A stretch of DNA of 64,000 nucleotides, from the NCBI RefSeq assembly GCF_000622085.1, contig NZ_JHWL01000010.1, positions 62,001-126,000 on the forward strand, given 5' to 3'. This document shows positions 35,772 to 46,060 of this stretch, piece after piece (the first letter of the stretch is position 1; the number at the start of each line of letters is the position of its first letter). Under the pieces are notes generated by a model. It worked only from the letters and a program-made list of their open reading frames with translations. It did no database searches and was not told the DNA's origin. The translations under genes and the position numbers were made by a program. The stretch is from Butyrivibrio proteoclasticus P6B7 (GTDB taxonomy: Bacteria > Bacillota > Clostridia > Lachnospirales > Lachnospiraceae).

Positions 35772-35793
35772 AACGATACTCTCCTATAATTTT

Positions 35794-35823
35794 ACAATAT
35801 ATCTTTTTTGATATATTTGTCAA
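35794..35823 (-). promoter_or_regulatory. Promoter of the HTH gene with palindromic operator
   Basis: On the minus strand TTGACA (35818-35823), an 18-base spacer, then TATTGT. ATATATC-N6-GATATAT (35797-35816), a perfect 7-bp inverted repeat, lies between the two boxes. Confidence 0.6.
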
Positions 35824-35844
35824 TCGAATTGCCATCAGTTTTTA

Positions 35845-35872
35845 TTTACAAATATTCTGCTGATGATACAAT
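35845..35872 (+). promoter_or_regulatory. Promoter of metY
   Basis: TTTACA, 16 bases, TACAAT. The leader of about 100 bases begins with the 20-bp palindrome at 35884-35903. No SAM riboswitch signature was found. Confidence 0.55.
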
Positions 35873-35883
35873 GATTTAGTGGG

Positions 35884-35903
35884 TAAAAGAGCTAGCTCTT
35901 TTA
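35884..35903. repeat. 20-bp perfect palindrome of two AAAAGAGCT motifs
   Basis: TAAAAGAGCT followed directly by AGCTCTTTTA. Two copies of the window-wide 9-mer are placed back to back near the expected transcription start of metY. It could be an operator or an RNA hairpin. Confidence 0.85.
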
Positions 35904-35978
35904 ACATCCACATATCTAGAAAATTCTCAGGATTCTGGGGGAAAGGAATGATCCAACAAGGTTTGGATTATATAAAGT

Positions 35979-37256
35979 ATGAAAAACAAAGGAATAGGAA
36001 CCAAGTGCGTGCAGTCTGGCTACAGACCAGGAAATGGAGAGCCAAGACAGATTCCGATCATTCAGTCCACAACTTTCAAGTATGACACCAGCGAGGATAT
36101 GGGTAAACTCTTCGATCTGGAGGCTTCTGGATATTTCTACACCAGACTTCAGAATCCTACTAATGATTATGTTGCAGCTAAGATTGCAGAGCTGGAGGGC
36201 GGTTGCGCAGCAATGCTTACTTCTTCCGGACAGGCAGCTAACTTCTTTGCGCTGTTCAACATCTGCGAGTGCGGAAGCCATATCGTGGCATCTTCTTCAA
36301 TCTACGGCGGAACTTTCAACCTCATCGCTGTAACAATGGCTAAGATGGGCATTGAGGTTACTTTTGTTTCACCTGATGCTTCTGAAGATGAGCTGAATGC
36401 TGCATTTAAGGATAATACAAGAGCAATGTTCGGCGAGACTATCGCTAATCCTGCTCTTACAGTTCTCGACATCGAGAAGTTTGCTAAGGTTGCTCACGCA
36501 CATGGCGTGCCACTTATCGTGGACAACACCTTCCCAACACCTGTTAACTGCAGACCTATCGAGTGGGGTGCAGATATCGTAACTCATTCAACAACTAAGT
36601 ACATGGATGGCCACGGCGCTGGCGTTGGCGGAGCTATCGTTGATTCAGGCAACTTTGACTGGATGGCTCACGCAGACAAGTTCCCAGGCCTCACAACTCC
36701 TGATGATTCCTACCACGGCATCGTTTATGCTGAGAAGTTTGGTAAGGAGGGCGCTTTCATTACTAAGTGTACATCCCAGCTTATGCGTGACTTTGGATGC
36801 ATCCAGTCTCCACAGAACGCATTTCTTCTGAATCTTGGCCTTGAGTCACTTCACGTTCGCATGCCTAAGCATGTTGAGAACGGCCTTGCTGTTGCTCAGT
36901 TCCTGGAGAAGCACCCTAAGGTTAAGAAGGTTAACTACCCAGGTCTTGAATCCGACAAGTACTATGAAGTTGCTAAAAAATATATGCCTAACGGCGGTTG
37001 TGGTGTTGTTTCCTTCGAGCTTGAAGGCGGAAGAGCCGCAGCAGAGAGCTTCATGAAGAAGCTTAAGATAGCAGCTATCGAGACTCACGTTGCAGATGCC
37101 CGCACCTGCTGCCTTAACCCAGCAACTTCAACTCACCGCCAGATGACAGACGAGCAGCTTGAAGCAGCTGGCATCCCAGCTGGCCTTATCCGAATCTCCT
37201 GCGGACTTGAGGATAAGGAGGATCTTATTGCGGATATCCAGGGCGCGTTGGAGTGA
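35979..37256 (+). CDS. metY: O-acetylhomoserine sulfhydrylase (PLP enzyme)
   Basis: 425 residues. Cys/Met metabolism PLP family: GYFYTRLQNPTNDYVAAKIA, TSSGQAANFFA, VDNTFPTP and HSTTKYMDGHG with the PLP-binding Lys near residue 208. The length and insertions fit the homotetrameric O-acetylhomoserine aminocarboxypropyltransferase rather than shorter cystathionine synthases. It makes homocysteine from O-acetylhomoserine and sulfide. Ribosome site weak. The metNIQ importer lies 20 kb away; both belong to methionine supply. Confidence 0.93.
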   Translation: MKNKGIGTKCVQSGYRPGNGEPRQIPIIQSTTFKYDTSEDMGKLFDLEASGYFYTRLQNPTNDYVAAKIAELEGGCAAMLTSSGQAANFFALFNICECGSHIVASSSIYGGTFNLIAVTMAKMGIEVTFVSPDASEDELNAAFKDNTRAMFGETIANPALTVLDIEKFAKVAHAHGVPLIVDNTFPTPVNCRPIEWGADIVTHSTTKYMDGHGAGVGGAIVDSGNFDWMAHADKFPGLTTPDDSYHGIVYAEKFGKEGAFITKCTSQLMRDFGCIQSPQNAFLLNLGLESLHVRMPKHVENGLAVAQFLEKHPKVKKVNYPGLESDKYYEVAKKYMPNGGCGVVSFELEGGRAAAESFMKKLKIAAIETHVADARTCCLNPATSTHRQMTDEQLEAAGIPAGLIRISCGLEDKEDLIADIQGALE

Positions 37257-37373
37257 TTGCTGGCGCTGGAGTAGTGCGTGACGCTGGCTTGATGACGTAG
37301 TGAGATATGTAGCTTGTGCTGGCTAGATGAGATGGCTAGCGGCAATGGCTTGTGAGTATTGGAATTAATTAGA

Positions 37374-37490
37374 TTTGCGGATAGGGGTAATGATTCATGG
37401 ACTCTTATCCGCAAATTTTATTATGGAGTGGTGGTTGAGATAGATTTGCGGATAGGGGGTAATGATTCATAGTCCCTTATCCGCAAATTT
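37374..37490. repeat. Two hairpins of the TTGCGGATAA family
   Basis: ATTTGCGGATA pairs with TTATCCGCAAAT, each with TAATGATTCAT in the loop; centres about 72 bases apart. This lies in an 829-base gap after metY. The rest of the gap up to about 37800 shows nothing recognisable. Confidence 0.85.
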
Positions 37491-37822
37491 AGTCTCTGAG
37501 TTTCGGTTTCGACAGCGTTCCGAAAGAGTGATTCGCCAAAAATACAGAAAAATCGCCCTTTTTTCAAATTTTACCGTAGTGGTTTCTCTGATTTCCTTGA
37601 TTGTGATCGCTCAATTGATAATACATGTTTGTTATCTTAGAAATCCGCTCTTCTTCTCACTTTCCCGTAAATTCCCTTATGCTATCCTGTTTGAAAATAC
37701 AGAAAAAATGGACATTTTTCTTATTTTACCGTAATTTCCCTTGGAAACTATTTTTTTAGAAAAAACCTTCTCACAAGACATCCCCTTTGCTCATCCATAA
37801 ACATACGCTCAAATCAAAAAAC

Positions 37823-37850
37823 AAGAGACACCGCATTCGCAGTGCCTCTT
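37823..37850 (-). terminator. Orphan minus-strand terminator
   Basis: AAGAGGCACTGCG pairs with CGGTGTCTCTT and is followed by a T-run only on the minus strand. No annotated minus-strand gene lies upstream, so a small antisense or leader transcript from the 38-kb promoter region is possible. Confidence 0.55.
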
Positions 37851-37928
37851 AAGCATATCTCTATAATATGTAGCTAAAGCATTCTATTATACGTAAACAA
37901 ACAAGAATGGCAACATATCAACTATCAT

Positions 37929-38054
37929 TTGATATTTTTCCGCACATTACCATTATTCTCCTTGATAATATTCCGCAATATATCAGTTTTAATTTGATAT
38001 TATTCCGCAATATGTCAATTTTGGTTTGATATATTGCGGAAGATTATCTATAAT
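37929..38054 (+). promoter_or_regulatory. Consensus promoter with repeated operators
   Basis: TTGATA (38026), exactly 17 bases, TATAAT (38049). Upstream lie three TTGATAT-like/TTCCGCA units at 37929, 37962 and 37993. A perfect 15-bp inverted pair (TTCCGCAATATATCA at 37971-37985 and its complement at 38028-38042) brackets the last unit and overlaps the promoter. Confidence 0.75.
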
Positions 38055-38085
38055 ATAGCTAGGAAAGTAAAAGGAGAAGCCTGCC

Positions 38086-39945
38086 ATGAAAACCGTTAAA
38101 GAAGTCGCAATTGAATGGGGATTATCTGAACGCACAATTATAAGCATGTGCAGTCTTGGCAAAATACCCGGTGCGCACAAGCAAGGCAGGCAGTGGCAAA
38201 TTCCAGATGATGCCACTAAGCCTTCTGATAAGCGCATTTCAACAGGCAAATACTTAAAAGAAAACAGCGATCAGAAAAAGCCTCTTCCAATAGGCATTTC
38301 TGATTACGTTAGAGCGCAATCGGAATACTACTATGTTGATAAAACTCTCCTCATTAAAGACTTTCTTGATAGCAAGCCATTAGTTTCACTCTTCACAAGA
38401 CCGCGAAGATTTGGTAAGACGCTTAACATGGACATGCTCAGAGTCTTCTTTGAGCTATCAAATGAAGACACAAGTATTTACTTCAAGGATAAAGCCATCT
38501 GGAAATGTGGTGAAAATTATACTCGTCATCAGGGCAAATATCCCGTAATCTTCCTAACCTTTAAAGATGTCAAATTCCAGACATGGGAAGCAACTTTATC
38601 CAAAATAAGTGGTCTCCTTCAGACTGAATTCGGTCGCCACATAGAACTGGCAAACAGTTCCAAATTAGCAAGATATGAAATCGACTATTATAACAAGATC
38701 CTTAGCGGATCAGCCAATGAAGTTGAATTATCATCTGCCCTCGAGAATCTTTCACGCATGCTATTCACTCATCATGGAATCAATCCTATCATCATAATCG
38801 ACGAGTACGATACGCCAATCCAAGAAGGTTACTCCAAGAATTTCTATGATGAAATAATTGGATTCATGCGTAATTTCTTTTCCGGAGCCTTTAAAGATAA
38901 CAAGTATCTCTCCTATGGCTTCCTTACAGGAATACTTAGAATAGCCCAGGAGAGTATATTTAGCGGCCTCAACAACCTTACTGTCAATTCAGTTTTGGAT
39001 GCTGACTACGACCAGTATTTTGGTTTTACATATGATGAAGTTCATCAGATAATGTCTCATTACGACTGTACTAACAAGGAAAAAGAGCTAAAGAGTTGGT
39101 ACGATGGTTACATTTTCGGAAATAAAGAAATATATAACCCATGGTCCGTAATAAACTATGTTTCAAAGAACTGTGAGCCTCAGGCATACTGGGTGAACAC
39201 TGGAAGAAATGAGATACTTGAAGACGTTCTAAAAATAGCATCCGAAGAAATAAATGATCACTTATTCTCCCTTCTTCAGGGTGAAAGTGTTGTAGCCAAA
39301 ATTGACCTGACAACTGTATACAGATCTTTAGCAGATGACCCAGCCAATGTATATAGTATTCTTCTTGTAGCAGGCTACCTTAAAGTTATTAAAAAAACGC
39401 TACAAGCAGATGGTTCTTACCTTTGCGAGGTTTCAATCCCTAACAAAGAAATCTCCGCAGTTTATAAAAACGAGATTCTGTCATACCTGTTAAACATCGG
39501 TGCCATCAATAATGCTACCGCCAATATGATTGCTGAAAGCCTTTATGCTAACGACACTGACAAGTTACAAAAGTCCATAAGCGAATACCTCACCAGATCA
39601 ATCAGCTTCTATGACGCAGGTACAGAAGGCTTCTACCACGGTCTTGTACTTGGTCTGATAGCTCTTATGGATAATCAATACAGTATTATGTCCAATCGCG
39701 AGTCTGGTGATGGCAGATATGATATCAGCCTCACACCCAAGAATAAGAAGCATGCTGGCATTATCATCGAACTTAAATGGGCCAAGAACCTGGACAACAA
39801 AGCCCTTACATCACTGGCCGGCACAGCGCTAAAGCAGATCAATAGCAAGAACTATGCTACTGAAATGCAAGAAAATGGTATCAAAGACATCCTTAAGATA
39901 GGAATGGCTTTTTCGGGAAAAAATATTGTGATCAAAACTTCATGA
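38086..39945 (+). CDS. HTH-fused AAA-ATPase-like / PD-(D/E)XK nuclease-like protein
   Basis: 619 residues, AAGGAG before the ATG. Residues 1-50 are an excisionase/MerR-type helix-turn-helix (VKEVAIEWGLSERTIISMCS). From about 65 the AAA-ATPase-like family begins: LPIGISDYVRAQSEYYYVDK, a Walker-A-like TRPRRFGKT at about 105-113, and IIIIDEYDTPI as Walker B. The C-terminal DGRYDISLTPKN...GIIIELKWAK carries the D-ExK of the PD-(D/E)XK domain usual in these proteins. The HTH could bind the repeated operators upstream of its own gene. The family is common and multi-copy in gut Firmicutes and Bacteroidetes, with unknown function. Confidence 0.88.
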   Translation: MKTVKEVAIEWGLSERTIISMCSLGKIPGAHKQGRQWQIPDDATKPSDKRISTGKYLKENSDQKKPLPIGISDYVRAQSEYYYVDKTLLIKDFLDSKPLVSLFTRPRRFGKTLNMDMLRVFFELSNEDTSIYFKDKAIWKCGENYTRHQGKYPVIFLTFKDVKFQTWEATLSKISGLLQTEFGRHIELANSSKLARYEIDYYNKILSGSANEVELSSALENLSRMLFTHHGINPIIIIDEYDTPIQEGYSKNFYDEIIGFMRNFFSGAFKDNKYLSYGFLTGILRIAQESIFSGLNNLTVNSVLDADYDQYFGFTYDEVHQIMSHYDCTNKEKELKSWYDGYIFGNKEIYNPWSVINYVSKNCEPQAYWVNTGRNEILEDVLKIASEEINDHLFSLLQGESVVAKIDLTTVYRSLADDPANVYSILLVAGYLKVIKKTLQADGSYLCEVSIPNKEISAVYKNEILSYLLNIGAINNATANMIAESLYANDTDKLQKSISEYLTRSISFYDAGTEGFYHGLVLGLIALMDNQYSIMSNRESGDGRYDISLTPKNKKHAGIIIELKWAKNLDNKALTSLAGTALKQINSKNYATEMQENGIKDILKIGMAFSGKNIVIKTS

Positions 39946-39970
39946 CAAAATAATAAATCATCACGTAAAC

Positions 39971-39993
39971 GGGCCTGCTCACTGAGCAGGCCC
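39971..39993 (+). terminator. Hairpin after the HTH-AAA gene
   Basis: GGGCCTGCTC pairs with GAGCAGGCCC around a three-base loop; only a weak T-rich tail follows. It is also in place to act for the minus-strand gene ending at 40012. Confidence 0.6.
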
Positions 39994-40011
39994 TGATTGT
40001 TTACAATTCAA

Positions 40012-40611
40012 TTAGTTTTTATCATGACTGACCTCATGTTTACGCATTATCACACTCTTGATCAAGAAATGACCTTTAATAATATCCCTTAATAGTATTA
40101 GCAATACAATTACCACTAATGGCAAACCTGATCTACACCCTGTATATGAGATACATAATGACAGTCCAAAAGTAATGACCAAAAAAGTAATAATACCAAA
40201 ACGAATCATGAAACCACCATAAGCTTCGCCAATCAGCTTAACAAAAGCGATTGTCTCAACAATAAACTCCGCTGCAAAAAAGAACATGTATATTACAATT
40301 ATGTTCTTCCCTCCGTAATTGTACTTGCCATGCATGCATACGGTGTACACAAATTCTAGAAGAATAATACCGGCAAGAATTACAAAATATTTACTGGATT
40401 TTTTGGCATCTTCATCTGCCTCGTACATAAATAGCACGTTGTTCGCAAAAAGCAATATTACTATTATCTTTACAATATCTATAACGTATCCAAACAGCAT
40501 ATTTCCTTTATATGCAACACTAAGATATAAAAAAAGGCAAAAACTAAGCGGAAAACATATGGCATACATAAGTGAAATACACTTTGATAATAAATCAGAA
40601 ACTTTTTTCAT
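40012..40611 (-). CDS. Small polytopic membrane protein, partner of the WG-repeat protein
   Basis: 199 residues from the ATG at 40611, with AGGAAA upstream. Six hydrophobic segments of about 20 residues; no charged catalytic motif and no recognised family. The start codon overlaps the stop of the WG-repeat gene (ATGA), so the two are co-translated. The sequence is AT-rich like its partner, suggesting joint acquisition. Function unknown. Confidence 0.7.
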   Translation of the reverse strand: MKKVSDLLSKCISLMYAICFPLSFCLFLYLSVAYKGNMLFGYVIDIVKIIVILLFANNVLFMYEADEDAKKSSKYFVILAGIILLEFVYTVCMHGKYNYGGKNIIVIYMFFFAAEFIVETIAFVKLIGEAYGGFMIRFGIITFLVITFGLSLCISYTGCRSGLPLVVIVLLILLRDIIKGHFLIKSVIMRKHEVSHDKN

Positions 40612-42869
40612 TTTTTTATTTCCTGCCCCTCTCGTAAAGTCACCTGAATAACTCCATTTGATACAGATGCCCAATCGAATTGAGGCTCATATATCCAATT
40701 TCCATTAACATCAACTATTCCATATTTACCATTGGTCTTGACGACAGCCATCATTCCCCCTTCTTTGACATTGTGATAGTTAATGTATTTAGATACTTCA
40801 ACGTATTCATATTCAAAATCAAGCACTATATTACCGAATTTATCACGAAGACCATACAATCCTGAAGACTCATCATAATATCCTTTTATTTCTGTACTTG
40901 TACCAATATTACAATCAATTCCCAAGTAATCTCCTTTATAGTTATATATCCTGTAACCGCTTGAATCAGTTGGACATACAGCAATCAAATTATTATCTTT
41001 AATTTCAATGAAATCAATCGCATAATTTTCTTCAGCTACTATATTTCCATCATACATAATAGTTAAGCGATCTTTAGCTGCTATTACCAGTAGTGGCTTA
41101 CCTTCAACCATGGTTGCTTCGACATCATAAGAAAATTCATCGAATTCCCAAACAATATTTCCGCTGGAATCAATTACAAAACCCTTAACCTCACTATATC
41201 CTGAGTAATTTCTACCAAGGAAGAGACCTCCTCCCAGATATTTTAATTCACCAAAATGGAATTCAACCGGAAGGCTATCAGGTTTCAAAATTACCCATTT
41301 TTGATCATCAAATTGAAAATATAATATCTCATCATCAGAAGTATACTTATATTCGCCATCGAACAAAGAATAACTCTCCGGCTCAATAAATATCTCGTTT
41401 TGAGTATTCACTACACCAATCCTATCATCTTCGGTAATTACAATATATTTATCACCCATTTTGTTAGTAGCATAATTATAACTTAGTATTGATTTGTAAT
41501 TAAAATCGATAATAGTCGTTCCGGAAACATCGATCACTCCGGCCTTTCCATCCAGATTTGCAACCATATATGCTGAATCTTCATGCAAATCGTCTAGCTC
41601 GGAATACTTAAACTCAAGTCTGATATTCCCGAGGCAGTCAATCAGTCCATATTTATCATCACGTCCTGCAATATATAGATCATCTGAACCAAATATGTCT
41701 TTTACATAATCAAAAATTTCATCTGATAGTTTTTTTCCATCTTTATCACAGAAATAATAATGTTCATCCTGATCTTCAATTATAAAAACATATTGATGTT
41801 CATTGCCTTCTCCCTGATTGATACATTCTATATATTTGTAGTAATCTCCAAGAATATCATTACCTTCAAAATCAAGAAGTCTATATTGGGAGTTCTGATC
41901 TTCTACAATAAGTGTATCCGTCCCTTCGCCAATTGTAATACTTCTGTATATTGGCTCAAGTATTGCATTTCCTTCGTAGTCATATATTCCGTAATATCTG
42001 TCTTTTTCATCTACATAATCAGAAAGATTCATGTCATCTGTATTATCAATCTCTACCTTCATAAAACTATCATAAAAAACGATATCGCCATAATCAGGAC
42101 CTATTATTGCGTTTCCATTATAGTCATATAAGGCAAAATATCTTATGTAGTTTTCATAATTACTAACAAAGATATAATCATTACAGAAATCTATAAACTC
42201 GTACTTAGGCTCAATTAGAACATTATAATCAAGATCTGTTACTCCAATTCGTCTCTGATAACCTTTGTCATTTTCAACAATTACAATTCCCTTGTCTGTA
42301 TGACTTGTATCAATTTTCTGATACTCCGGGGATAATAGCCAATTCCCACGTAAATCAGCTACTCCATAATTCCCACTTTTTATGTCATACAAAAACAAGT
42401 TACCATCATCCATATAAAAGGAGTTATTACCTAATTCCACCGAATTGGTACGAGGGAATCCATTTATTATTCCGTCTATCATTTTATAAATGGCATAATT
42501 CTTGGTCGATGGATAACAGAAATCATCCCAGAAAGAGTGTATGTACTCTGCTTTGGATAAATAGTCCAAAGATCCGCTCTCTTCATCTGTGTTTATATCA
42601 TAACTACCACTTTGAACTCTGTATAATCCACTAGATTCACCCCAATTATTCTCATAAGTGTATCCTATGTTAGGATAAGATTCTGTATTTAAGGGAGTTG
42701 TACTTGGATGAGAACTTATAATATTCCCTTCTGTATCAAGAATATACCTTACTTCTCCTGCCTCGTATGAATTCTTCTGTAGCAGGTCGTTACCAAATAT
42801 GAATGCAGCAATTATAAAGCACCCAAAGATCATCGCATTCTCAATCAATTGTATTTTAACTTTATTCAT
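40608..42869 (-). CDS. WG-repeat protein with N-terminal membrane anchor
   Basis: 753 residues. One hydrophobic segment at about 10-27 anchors the protein, with the rest predicted outside. Many WG-type repeats of about 25-60 residues follow, each of the form YG(I/V/L)xDxxGNxxxxPxY: YGVADLRGNWLLSPEYQKI, YGIYDYEGNAILEPIYRSI, YGLIDCLGNIRLEFKYSEL and YGIVDVNGNWIYEPQFDW. These beta repeats are usually taken as binding surfaces; no ligand is known. It is coupled by overlap to the membrane protein downstream. GGAAG precedes the start. Confidence 0.85.
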   Translation of the reverse strand: MNKVKIQLIENAMIFGCFIIAAFIFGNDLLQKNSYEAGEVRYILDTEGNIISSHPSTTPLNTESYPNIGYTYENNWGESSGLYRVQSGSYDINTDEESGSLDYLSKAEYIHSFWDDFCYPSTKNYAIYKMIDGIINGFPRTNSVELGNNSFYMDDGNLFLYDIKSGNYGVADLRGNWLLSPEYQKIDTSHTDKGIVIVENDKGYQRRIGVTDLDYNVLIEPKYEFIDFCNDYIFVSNYENYIRYFALYDYNGNAIIGPDYGDIVFYDSFMKVEIDNTDDMNLSDYVDEKDRYYGIYDYEGNAILEPIYRSITIGEGTDTLIVEDQNSQYRLLDFEGNDILGDYYKYIECINQGEGNEHQYVFIIEDQDEHYYFCDKDGKKLSDEIFDYVKDIFGSDDLYIAGRDDKYGLIDCLGNIRLEFKYSELDDLHEDSAYMVANLDGKAGVIDVSGTTIIDFNYKSILSYNYATNKMGDKYIVITEDDRIGVVNTQNEIFIEPESYSLFDGEYKYTSDDEILYFQFDDQKWVILKPDSLPVEFHFGELKYLGGGLFLGRNYSGYSEVKGFVIDSSGNIVWEFDEFSYDVEATMVEGKPLLVIAAKDRLTIMYDGNIVAEENYAIDFIEIKDNNLIAVCPTDSSGYRIYNYKGDYLGIDCNIGTSTEIKGYYDESSGLYGLRDKFGNIVLDFEYEYVEVSKYINYHNVKEGGMMAVVKTNGKYGIVDVNGNWIYEPQFDWASVSNGVIQVTLREGQEIKK

Positions 42870-43023
42870 GACTCTCTCTTCCTAGTTCTTGCTTTTGTTG
42901 ATCATAATACCAGCCATCTTCAGATTATGTTTTATATCCCGTACTATTTTTTTTCAACAAATTATCTCCATTATATGTAAACAGATGAGGATGGCAATAT
43001 GTTGCATTAAAAAATAATTAATT

Positions 43024-43060
43024 CAAAAACCCACAAAAGCCTGCCTGGCCTTTGTGGGTT
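43024..43060 (-). terminator. Hairpin terminator after the CE1 esterase gene
   Basis: AACCCACAAAGGCC pairs with GGCTTTTGTGGGTT and is followed by TTTG, about 90 bases after the stop at 43152. Confidence 0.8.
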
Positions 43061-43151
43061 AACATCAATTACATAATTCAAATCTACTCTATTTTGCTCA
43101 CAACCAGATGTGACAATTCACTAGCAATTGCTCATAACAAGCTAACTTCAC

Positions 43152-44309
<1,158 letters not shown>

Positions 44310-44400
44310 TCAAAAGAGCTACCTCTCGACTGTTGCTATAATTGGTAGCAATAAATAATAGATTGCTATGCGCACATGAAATGCCTGATTCACAAATAAT

Positions 44401-44440
44401 AATCCCCGAAAACACGGTGATATCCGCATTCCCGGGGATT
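44401..44440 (-). terminator. Terminator of the beta-lactamase-fold hydrolase gene
   Basis: AATCCCCG pairs with CGGGGATT with further inner pairing; TATTATTT follows on the minus strand, about 70 bases past the stop at 44509. Confidence 0.7.
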
Positions 44441-44508
44441 CATTATTCCAATATCATTCTGGAATATATATTGCTGATGCCATCTCAGTATCTATACATG
44501 TTCTGCCA

Positions 44509-45681
44509 TTATGACATCACGATATTCCTAAGCTTCCTTGTGATATGGCCTGTGCCGTAATCAGTAATCTGTGTGAACATGATAAAAGAGATCTTGCTGA
44601 CAGGGTCGTTCATGAAGAAGGTTCCGAGCCAGCCGTCCCAGCCGTACTCACCCTTGTTGCCGATGACACCTGCCTTTGAGGGCTCTACCATGACACGCAT
44701 CAGGTTGTTGTAGCTGTAGCCCTCGAGGCCGTTCCAGTACTCAAGGTCCTTCTGCTGGTAGTCTGTGAGCTGGCCAGTTCCGAAGAACTTCACTGCCTCT
44801 GGTCTAAGGATCTCTTTTCCATTATAGGTTCCACCATTCATCAGCATTGCTGCGAAGTGGGAGTAGTCATCGAGAGTTGAGAAAAGACCTGCTCCACCTG
44901 ACTCGAAGGCATTGACGCCGCCGTCGTTTCTGATGGCAAGGTTGTCGCCGTAGTAAGGAGTCAGTGTGCCGTCCTTGACGATGTATGGGCGGGCGAGACG
45001 AGATTTCTTTTCCTCAGGCACGAAGAACGCGGTGTCCTTCATATCCAGCGGATCAAAGAACTTCTCCTGCAGATATTCAGAGAACTTCATGCCAGAAACC
45101 TTCTCGATCACTGCGCCGAGAACGTCAGCGCTGGTGCCGTACTGGAAGTGCATGCCTGGTGCGAAGTTAAGCGGAATCTCGCCGAGACGCTCTGCAAACT
45201 CCATGGTGGAAACCATGTTTGTTGGGTCTCCGTGAAGCTTGTCGATCATCTCGTCCATGAGGTAGCCGGTTCTGACCTGGGCCAGGGAGTCTTCGCCTGG
45301 ATATACGAGGCCTGAAGTCATGTTCAAAAGATCTTTGATAAGAACCGGTCTGTCACTTGGAACTGGCAGTACTTTGCCGTTTGCAAGGAAGGTCTGGTTT
45401 GCAAAGCTCTTTATATACTTGCCCACTGGCTCGTAGAGGTCGATGAAGCCGTCCTGCACAAGGGTCATGGCTGCTGCCCCTGTGATTGGCTTAGACTGTG
45501 AGTAAAGGTGAACTATTGTATCGCGGTCCATCTTAGTTCCCTTCTCGATGTCCGCAAATCCGCTGCAGCCAAAGCTCTCCTCCTTGCCGTCCTGAAGGAA
45601 GATGTAGCTTACGCCGGCGGTTTCTTTAGCAGCAACTGCTCTGTCCATGCAGTCCTGAAGTAATTTCTTTTTGTCGCTCAT
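44509..45681 (-). CDS. Serine hydrolase of the beta-lactamase/class C esterase fold
   Basis: 390 residues, GGAGG upstream, no signal peptide. SxxK motif SQSK at 61-64 supplies the nucleophile Ser and the general-base Lys; FQYGTSADVLG is the YxN/YxT element and HITRKLRN lies near the end. The lack of export makes it an intracellular esterase or amidase rather than a resistance enzyme. Many Lachnospiraceae carry several such genes near carbohydrate loci. Substrate unknown. Confidence 0.88.
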   Translation of the reverse strand: MSDKKKLLQDCMDRAVAAKETAGVSYIFLQDGKEESFGCSGFADIEKGTKMDRDTIVHLYSQSKPITGAAAMTLVQDGFIDLYEPVGKYIKSFANQTFLANGKVLPVPSDRPVLIKDLLNMTSGLVYPGEDSLAQVRTGYLMDEMIDKLHGDPTNMVSTMEFAERLGEIPLNFAPGMHFQYGTSADVLGAVIEKVSGMKFSEYLQEKFFDPLDMKDTAFFVPEEKKSRLARPYIVKDGTLTPYYGDNLAIRNDGGVNAFESGGAGLFSTLDDYSHFAAMLMNGGTYNGKEILRPEAVKFFGTGQLTDYQQKDLEYWNGLEGYSYNNLMRVMVEPSKAGVIGNKGEYGWDGWLGTFFMNDPVSKISFIMFTQITDYGTGHITRKLRNIVMS

Positions 45682-46060
45682 GTTATGCCTCCGTTGTTGA
45701 AATACTTATTATTGCTAATGTGACATTTATCTGCAGTATTTGTCAGTGATAATTCCAGTAAATATCGCAGTCACAAAAAATAATCACTTGCTTTGTTTTT
45801 TACTCCAGTTTCCACTTTAGCACTTGTTAGGGGGATTTTCTATAGCTCAGATTTACTAGTTTCTGTACTTGATTGAACTTGTGGAATGATTTTATAGTTT
45901 TTTAATCAATTGCCACAGTGCCGCTCCCCATCGGCGTTTGTGGTCCGCGAAGCCGTGAAACTACCACCGAGCAACGCCCCAGAGGTGCAAATTCGTGTTA
46001 TCATTTTTTCATAGTTCTTTTAACACTAATCACAAGTGTTTATGAGGAGGGAAAAGAAAT
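45682..46060. other. Intergenic region between divergent genes
   Basis: About 380 bases holding both promoters of the divergent hydrolase and lipoprotein genes. A GC-rich patch at 45911-45995 (GCCGCTCCCCATCGGCG, GTGGTCCGCGAAGCC) stands out in AT-rich flanks and may be a decayed copy of the GC-rich hairpin elements. No gene seen. Confidence 0.45.

Noticed and set aside
44509-45681. Beta-lactamase resistance gene
   Set aside because: It has the fold and SxxK motif but no export signal, and its features fit intracellular esterases of the class C-like family better.
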